Source of the DNA: Bacteroidales bacterium UBA2800
Lineage (GTDB): Bacteria; Bacteroidota; Bacteroidia; Bacteroidales; Paludibacteraceae
Assembly (NCBI GenBank): GCA_002351925.1
Contig: DEHM01000015.1
Location: 74,987 to 83,410, forward strand
Direction of reading: 5' to 3'
DNA length: 8,424 nucleotides
Shown here one piece after another: positions 3,707 through 8,424 of the stretch. The position numbers and the translations under genes are program-made. Numbering within the stretch: position 1 is the stretch's first letter; each line of letters opens with the position of its first letter. The notes beneath the pieces were generated by a model. It saw only the letters and a program-made list of their open reading frames with translations. It searched no databases and was not told the DNA's origin.

Positions 3707-4993
3707 ATGATAGAGATAAAGCCCTACATAGAGCACGCAGTGTTGGTGGGCCTGATAACCCCTAATCAACCGGAAGAACGCACAAAGGAATACCTGGACG
3801 AATTGGCTTTTCTGGCCGACACGCACGGTATCGTTCCCGTGAAACGTTTTACGCAGCGATTAGATCAACCGAACTCTACTACTTATGTAGGAGAAGGAAA
3901 ACTGGAGGAAGTACGGCAGTTTGTCATAGAGAGGGAAGCCGGTGAGGAGCCGATTGATGTGGTCATCTTTGATGACGAGTTGAGCCCGCGGCAGATACGA
4001 AACCTCGAAAAAGCCATCAACCGGCGCGACCGGAGCGGCTCCGGAGCCAAACAGCCATTCGGGTCAGTCCGTGTTATCGACCGGACGATACTGATTCTGG
4101 AGATTTTTTTGCAACGCGCGCAGACGAGCTACGCGAAGACGCAAGTGGAGATGGCGCATCTGCAGTATATGTTGCCGCGTCTGACGCGCATGTGGAGTCA
4201 CCTGGACCGCCAGCGCGGCGGCGGAGGCACCAACCGTGGTATGGGTGAGACGCAGATAGAGGCCGACAAACGAGTGATAGGTCAGCGAATCGCCCTGCTG
4301 CGCGAGCAACTGAAGACGATAGACAAGCAGATGGCGACGCAGCGTCAGCACCGCGGCAAGATGGTACGCGTGGCGCTGGTGGGTTATACCAATGTGGGCA
4401 AGTCGACGCTGATGAACCTGCTGAGCAAGAGCGAGGTGTTCGCGGAGAATAAGTTGTTTGCGACGCTGGACACCACCGTTCGCAAGGTGACGATAGAGAA
4501 TCTGCCGTTCCTGCTGAGTGACACGGTCGGGTTTATCCGGAAACTGCCGCACCACCTGGTAGAGTCGTTTAAGTCGACGCTGGATGAGGTGAGGGAAGCT
4601 GATCTGCTGGTGCACGTGGTGGATATAAGTCATCCGAATTTTGAGGAACAGTATGAGGTGGTGGAGCAGACGCTAACAGAAGTACTAAGCGACCAAGGAC
4701 AAGGTACAAAGGATATTCCTCGTATAGTGGTATTTAATAAGATTGATAATTTCACCTACGTGCCAAAGGAGGAAGACGACCTGACGCCGATGCAGCGGGA
4801 GAACTGGTCGCTGGAGGATCTGGAGCGGAGCTGGATGTCGCGGCTGGGCGAGGACTGTATCTTCATCTCCGCCAAACGCAAAGAGAACATAGACGCACTA
4901 CGTGCGTTGCTATACGAGCGAATCAAGGCAATACACGTAAAGCGTTATCCATATAACGACTTCCTCTTCAACAATTACGAGGAAATCAGTTGA
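3707..4993 (+). CDS. hflX: GTPase HflX
   Basis: A 428-residue ribosome-associated GTPase that splits stalled or heat-damaged 70S ribosomes. The N-terminal HflX domain spans about 1-130, with YVGEGKLEEV (60-69) and FDDELSPRQIRNLE (88-101). The coiled middle region follows, containing the glycine-rich RQRGGGGTNRGMGETQIEAD (168-187). The G domain has G1 GYTNVGKST (226-234), G3 DTVGF (272-276), G4 NKID (344-347) and G5 SAK (388-390). I set the start at 3707 because it follows the promoter and matches the usual N-terminus. Against my memory of relatives, a stretch near 107-120 (RDRSGSGAKQPFGS) before VIDRT looks like an insertion. Its stop lies in an AGTTTAA heptamer run, 19 bp before hpt, so the two are probably cotranscribed. 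Confidence 0.95.
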   Translation: MIEIKPYIEHAVLVGLITPNQPEERTKEYLDELAFLADTHGIVPVKRFTQRLDQPNSTTYVGEGKLEEVRQFVIEREAGEEPIDVVIFDDELSPRQIRNLEKAINRRDRSGSGAKQPFGSVRVIDRTILILEIFLQRAQTSYAKTQVEMAHLQYMLPRLTRMWSHLDRQRGGGGTNRGMGETQIEADKRVIGQRIALLREQLKTIDKQMATQRQHRGKMVRVALVGYTNVGKSTLMNLLSKSEVFAENKLFATLDTTVRKVTIENLPFLLSDTVGFIRKLPHHLVESFKSTLDEVREADLLVHVVDISHPNFEEQYEVVEQTLTEVLSDQGQGTKDIPRIVVFNKIDNFTYVPKEEDDLTPMQRENWSLEDLERSWMSRLGEDCIFISAKRKENIDALRALLYERIKAIHVKRYPYNDFLFNNYEEIS

Positions 4994-5008
4994 AAGTTTA
5001 AAGTTTAA
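4988..5008. repeat. Three AGTTTAA-type heptamers at the hflX stop
   Basis: Units agttgaa (4988), agtttaa (4995) and agtttaa (5002) run across the hflX TGA stop (4991-4993) and fill most of the 19-bp gap before hpt. The word differs from the GTCAGCC and CTGAATG families but has the same 7-bp period and the same kind of place. With three units, chance is possible. Confidence 0.5.
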
Positions 5009-5012
5009 CGAT

Positions 5013-5555
5013 ATGAGGACAATTGACGAACACGGCTATCATTTCGAAGAATGGCTGACGCCTGCGCGGATAGCGGAGGACGTGGAGCAAGTGGCAGATC
5101 GTATCAACGCGGACTACGCGGGCAAAGAGCCGCTGTTTGTGATTGTGCTCAACGGCGCATTTGTGTTCGCGGCCGACCTGATTCGTAAGATAGAGGGGAT
5201 ACGCTGCGAGCAGACATTTATCCGCGTGAGCAGCTATTTCGGTATGTCGTCCACGGGTCAGCTGCAGTTTATCGTGCCGCTGCAACAGTCGGTGGCGCAG
5301 CGCGATGTGATCATAGTAGAAGACATCGTGGACAGCGGGCTGACCGTGCACCAGCTGAAGGCTCATCTGCGTGGGCTGGGTGCCGCGTCGGTAAAGGTAG
5401 CCACAATGCTGTTCAAGCCCAACAAACTGGAGTATGAAGATGCGCGTCCCGACTACGTGGGACACGAGATAAGCGACGAGTTCGTCATTGGCTACGGCCT
5501 GGATTTTGACGGCTATGTGCGCAATCTGGATGCAATATACAAAGTAAAAAAATAA
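5013..5555 (+). CDS. hpt: Hypoxanthine phosphoribosyltransferase
   Basis: A 180-residue type I phosphoribosyltransferase of purine salvage; it joins hypoxanthine (and usually guanine) to PRPP, giving IMP or GMP, in the cytoplasm. The PRPP-binding motif is IVEDIVDSGLT (101-111). The pyrophosphate loop is LNGAF (46-50), where many relatives have LKGG. The flexible-loop serine-tyrosine pair is SSYFG (73-77). The C-terminal family pattern is DEFVIGYGLDFDGYVRNLD (155-173). Length is normal. It lies 19 bp after hflX and 28 bp before the mutase gene, with no promoter of its own visible, so a three-gene operon is likely. Exact base specificity cannot be read from sequence. Confidence 0.95.
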   Translation: MRTIDEHGYHFEEWLTPARIAEDVEQVADRINADYAGKEPLFVIVLNGAFVFAADLIRKIEGIRCEQTFIRVSSYFGMSSTGQLQFIVPLQQSVAQRDVIIVEDIVDSGLTVHQLKAHLRGLGAASVKVATMLFKPNKLEYEDARPDYVGHEISDEFVIGYGLDFDGYVRNLDAIYKVKK

Positions 5556-5583
5556 ATGTTTAACCAACTAAATTTTCATCACC

Positions 5584-7365
5584 ATGAATGACGAATTGAA
5601 ACAAGTAATGGAGGTTGCGGAAGTGTGGACCCGCGAACCTTTTGACGCGGAGACCCGCGCACAAGTGAAAGCGATGATGGAAGCAGAGGACAAGACTGAG
5701 CTGATCGATGCTTTCTATCGTACGTTGGAGTTCGGTACCGGCGGTCTGCGCGGTATCATGGGCCCGGGTACGAACCGCATGAACAAGTACATCGTAGCCA
5801 TGGCTACTCAGGGTTACGCCAACTACATGCTGAAAGTGCAGAAAGAAGGCGGCTTCCAGAACGTGCAGAACGGCCGCGTAGCTGTGGTAGTAGGCCACGA
5901 CTGCCGTAACAACGGTCGTCTGTTCGCAGAGACGGTAGCCAATATCTTCTCTGCGAACGGTATCAAGGTTTATCTGTTTGAGAGTCTTCGTCCGACGCCG
6001 GAGTGCTCGTTTGCTATCCGTCACCTGAAATGCCAGGGCGGTGTGAACGTAACAGCCAGCCACAATCCGAAAGAGTATAACGGCTACAAGGCATACTGGG
6101 AGGACGGCTCGCAAGTGCTGCAACCGCACGACCTGGGTATTATCAACGAGGTGAACAAAGTGACCTTGGCCGACGTGAAATGGGAGGCTAACAAAGACCT
6201 CATCGAGATTATCGGCGGCGAGATGGATTACGACTACATGATGGCCGTGAAGGGCGTGATGATCGACCAAGAGTCGATTCTGCGTCAGAAAGACCTGAAC
6301 ATCGTTTATACGCCGATGCACGGTGCCGGCCGTCAGATCGTGCCGATGTGCCTGCGTAGCTGGGGCTTCCAGAATATCCACGTAGTGCCCGAGCAGATGG
6401 TGATTGACGGTAACTTCCCGACCGTTGTCAGCCCGAACCCGGAGAACGCTGAGGCGATGACGCTGGGTATGAAACTGGGTACGAAGCTGGGCGCTGACCT
6501 CGTTATTGCGAGTGACCCGGATGCTGACCGTATCGCGATTGTCTGCCGCAACGACAAGGGCGAGTGGGTGATCATCAACGGTAACCAGACCAACATCATG
6601 TACCACTACTACATCATCAACAACATGAAACGTCTGGGCAAACTCCGTCCGGATATGTATGTAGTAAAGACCATCGTGACCAGCGAACTCATCCGCAAGA
6701 TTGCCGACAACCTCGGCGTGACGCTGACCGACGAATATACGGGCTTCAAGTGGATTGCCAACCGTATCCGTATGTGGGAAGGCAAGCGCAAATATATCGG
6801 TGGTGGTGAGGAGAGCTTCGGCTTCCTGCCGTACGACGCAGTGCGCGACAAATGCTCGCCTTCGGCTATCTGCCTGATTTGCGAGATTGCTGCATACGCC
6901 AAGGATAACGGCATGACGCTGTATGACTACCTGCTGAAGATCTACGAGGACTACGGCTTCCAGAAAGAGACGACGATTAACGTTGTTCGTCCGGGTAAGA
7001 CGGGTGCTGAGGAGATTGCACAGATGATGGTGAACTACCGCGCTAACGCTCCGAAGGAGATTGCCGGCGAGAAAGTCATCAAGATAAAAGACTTCAAGCT
7101 CTTGAAGCAACAGGAACTGAAGGACGGCAAGTGGGTAGAGTCGGACTTCGACATGCCGCTGCATGCCACGTCGAACGTGCTCCAGTACTTCACCGATGGT
7201 GGTCTGAAGGTCAGCGTTCGTCCGTCAGGTACGGAACCGAAGATCAAGTTCTATTTTGAGATTCCTGTTAAGTCGGGCAAGCCGTTTACGGGTGCCGACT
7301 ATGAGCGTTGCACCGCTGAGGCTGAGGCCAAGGTGCCGGCTATCAAGGCCAGTCTGGGTATCTGA
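5584..7365 (+). CDS. Phosphoglucomutase/phosphomannomutase (alpha-D-phosphohexomutase)
   Basis: A 593-residue cytoplasmic enzyme of the alpha-D-phosphohexomutase superfamily, of the long PGM2-like type. It moves phosphate between C1 and C6 (or C5 of pentoses) through a phosphoserine. All four active-site elements are present: TASHNPKEYNGYK (157-169) with catalytic Ser159, the Mg2+ loop DPDADR (311-316), the sugar-binding GGGEESFGF (406-414), and the phosphate-binding RPSGTEPKIK (546-555). The N-terminal FGTGGLRGIMGPGTNRMN (50-67) is typical. Whether it prefers glucose, mannose or pentose phosphate cannot be decided from the sequence, so I give no symbol. The ATG at 5584 follows hpt by 28 bp. 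Its TGA (7363-7365) is followed in frame by TAA and then by a strong terminator. Confidence 0.93.
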   Translation: MNDELKQVMEVAEVWTREPFDAETRAQVKAMMEAEDKTELIDAFYRTLEFGTGGLRGIMGPGTNRMNKYIVAMATQGYANYMLKVQKEGGFQNVQNGRVAVVVGHDCRNNGRLFAETVANIFSANGIKVYLFESLRPTPECSFAIRHLKCQGGVNVTASHNPKEYNGYKAYWEDGSQVLQPHDLGIINEVNKVTLADVKWEANKDLIEIIGGEMDYDYMMAVKGVMIDQESILRQKDLNIVYTPMHGAGRQIVPMCLRSWGFQNIHVVPEQMVIDGNFPTVVSPNPENAEAMTLGMKLGTKLGADLVIASDPDADRIAIVCRNDKGEWVIINGNQTNIMYHYYIINNMKRLGKLRPDMYVVKTIVTSELIRKIADNLGVTLTDEYTGFKWIANRIRMWEGKRKYIGGGEESFGFLPYDAVRDKCSPSAICLICEIAAYAKDNGMTLYDYLLKIYEDYGFQKETTINVVRPGKTGAEEIAQMMVNYRANAPKEIAGEKVIKIKDFKLLKQQELKDGKWVESDFDMPLHATSNVLQYFTDGGLKVSVRPSGTEPKIKFYFEIPVKSGKPFTGADYERCTAEAEAKVPAIKASLGI

Positions 7366-7382
7366 TAACTGAACGCTGAATA
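7362..7382. repeat. Three CTGAANN-type heptamers at the mutase stop
   Basis: Units ctgataa (7362), ctgaacg (7369) and ctgaata (7376) cover the mutase stop codon and the start of the 3' untranslated region. They resemble the ctgaatg run at the smpB start (2672-2692). The units are diverged and few, so this is a weak repeat call by itself. Confidence 0.45.
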
Positions 7383-7383
7383 C

Positions 7384-7421
7384 AAAAAAAGCCGTCTCGC
7401 TTGTGCGGGACGGCCTTTTTT
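7384..7421. terminator. Bidirectional intrinsic terminator between the mutase gene and metG
   Basis: The stem GCCGTC (7391-7396) / GACGGC (7409-7414) is extended by four inner pairs (7397-7400 with 7405-7408, one of them G-T) and closed by a TTGT loop. Seven A precede it (7384-7390) and six T follow (7416-7421), so the hairpin can terminate transcription on both strands. This suits its place between convergent genes; the metG stop is only 2 bp away. Confidence 0.92.
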
Positions 7422-7422
7422 G

Positions 7423-8424
7423 TCAGCCTACTTGGCAACCGTTCTTCACCGGCGCTGAGATGGTGGTGACGACCAGACGGCCGTCGGCATCGACAGCCGA
7501 GAGAATCATTCCCTGACTCTCGATGCCCATCATCTTACGCGGCGGGAAGTTGGCAATAAAGAGCACCTGCTTGCCTATCAGAACCTGCGGGTCGGGATAG
7601 GACTGCGCGATACCGCTCAAGATAGTGCGTCCGCCCATGCCGTCGTCCAGACGGAACTGCAGCAGACGATCGGATTTCTTGACGTTGGCGCACTCGAGCA
7701 CGGTTGCTACGCGTATATCTGCGCGATCGAACTCGTCGATAGTGGTGGGCGCTTTGATCTCCGCCGGACGCCAGTTCTTGAGCGCCTCTTGTTTGGCCGC
7801 CTCCTCGTTATCAGCTTTGATACGGGCGAGGCGGTCGAGTTGTGCCTGGATGGCGCTGTCCTCAATCTTCTCGAAGAGCAGGCTGACTTCGCCCAGTTGT
7901 TGATCCTTGGCGAGCATATCGATGCGGCCGAGATCTTCCCAGCCGAAGGCTGCATCCAGACGCAGCATGTTGCGCAGTTTCTCGCTGGAGAAGGGCAGGA
8001 AGGGCTCGAAAGCGATGGCGAGGTTTGCGGCTATCTGCAGGGCCAGATGGAGCACCGTAGCAGTGCGGTCCATGTCGGTCTTGGCCAGTTTCCAAGGCTC
8101 GGTGTCGGCCAGATATTTGTTGCCGATACGGGCCAGATTCATCGCCTCTTTCTGGGCATCTCGGAAGCGGAAGTCGTCCAAGAGATTTTCGATTTTGGAT
8201 TTCAGGTTCTTGAATTCCTCGAGTGTCTCTTTGTCGTAGTCGGTCAGTTCTCCGCACGCGGGCACGCGCCCGTCAAAATATTTATTCGTGAGCACGAGTG
8301 CGCGATTGACGAAGTTGCCGTAGATGGCCACCAGCTCGTTGTTGTTGCGCGCCTGGAAATCGGCCCAAGTGAAGTCGTTGTCCTTGGTCTCCGGTGCGTT
8401 GGCGGTCAGCACATAGCGCAGCAC
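7423..8424 (-). CDS. metG: Methionyl-tRNA synthetase, C-terminal part (5' end outside the window)
   Basis: The last 333 or so residues of a class I methionyl-tRNA synthetase, which charges tRNA-Met in the cytoplasm. Visible first is the end of the catalytic/stem-contact region (RYVLTANAPETKDNDFTWAD, visible residues 3-22), then RNNNELVAIYGNFVNR (26-41) opening the helical anticodon-binding domain (to about 200). A lysine- and glutamate-rich linker follows. The C-terminal EMAPII/Trbp111-like tRNA-binding domain (229-333) has EFDRADIRVATV (231-242) and NFPPRKMMGIESQGMILSA (292-310), and usually serves dimerisation and tRNA binding. The HIGH and KMSKS motifs and zinc knuckle are beyond the window. 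The codon at 8424 is internal, not the start. The gene is convergent with the mutase gene. Confidence 0.95.
   Translation of the reverse strand: MLRYVLTANAPETKDNDFTWADFQARNNNELVAIYGNFVNRALVLTNKYFDGRVPACGELTDYDKETLEEFKNLKSKIENLLDDFRFRDAQKEAMNLARIGNKYLADTEPWKLAKTDMDRTATVLHLALQIAANLAIAFEPFLPFSSEKLRNMLRLDAAFGWEDLGRIDMLAKDQQLGEVSLLFEKIEDSAIQAQLDRLARIKADNEEAAKQEALKNWRPAEIKAPTTIDEFDRADIRVATVLECANVKKSDRLLQFRLDDGMGGRTILSGIAQSYPDPQVLIGKQVLFIANFPPRKMMGIESQGMILSAVDADGRLVVTTISAPVKNGCQVG

Noticed and set aside
4064..4633. 189-codon open frame antisense to hflX
   Set aside because: Shadow frame across the GTPase G1 and G3 motifs; no recognisable protein pattern.
5560..7164. 534-codon open frame antisense to the mutase gene
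   Set aside because: It mirrors a strongly coding gene with intact active-site motifs; the His/Val/Arg/Leu-rich translation shows no domain and no promoter of its own.
8422..8424. Start codon of the metG fragment at the window edge
   Set aside because: The visible sequence begins in the middle of the synthetase; catalytic motifs and the N-terminus are beyond the edge.

Overview
The window reads as chromosomal DNA of a Bacteroidota member, most likely Bacteroidales. The gene set is housekeeping (SmpB, ribosomal protein S15, HflX, HPRT, a phosphosugar mutase, MetG). The promoters have the Bacteroidota form TTTG - about 20 bp - TAnnTTTG, genes lack clear Shine-Dalgarno sites, and both small orphan genes belong to the four-helix-bundle (S23/IVP-like) family that is abundant in this phylum. 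I cannot name a genus.

Layout. Bases 1-785: a minus-strand four-helix-bundle gene with the 'suffix' C-terminal domain, bracketed on both sides by direct 10-bp repeats (CTAGGTNNNN). Bases 850-928: a divergent promoter pair serving that gene and a CNNM/CorC-type membrane gene (946-2016). The last ten codons before the CNNM stop, and the stop itself, lie in a tandem array of 45 consecutive 7-bp units (1983-2297). A second, shorter four-helix-bundle gene (2312-2689) follows almost at once. It ends in another heptamer run and overlaps the start of smpB (2683-3147). Next come rpsO with its own promoter and a possibly structured leader (3148-3625), then hflX, hpt and a phosphoglucomutase/phosphomannomutase gene in one likely operon (3707-7365). 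A bidirectional terminator separates these from the convergent 3' part of metG (7423-8424, cut by the window edge).

How the genes work together. smpB and rpsO serve translation (ribosome rescue and the 30S subunit), hflX splits stalled ribosomes, hpt salvages purines, the mutase interconverts hexose phosphates, and metG charges tRNA-Met. The CNNM protein probably takes part in divalent cation (Mg2+) homeostasis. None of this core is unusual.

The part worth a second look is the accessory layer. Two different four-helix-bundle genes lie within 2.6 kb, and each is bracketed by short tandem repeats of a different family (10 bp and 7 bp) that supply start or stop codons of the adjoining ORFs. Heptamer repeats also recur at several other gene borders: the smpB start, the rpsO leader, the hflX stop and the mutase stop. 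I propose, as inference only, that small four-helix-bundle genes and short tandem repeats form a linked dispersed element in this lineage.
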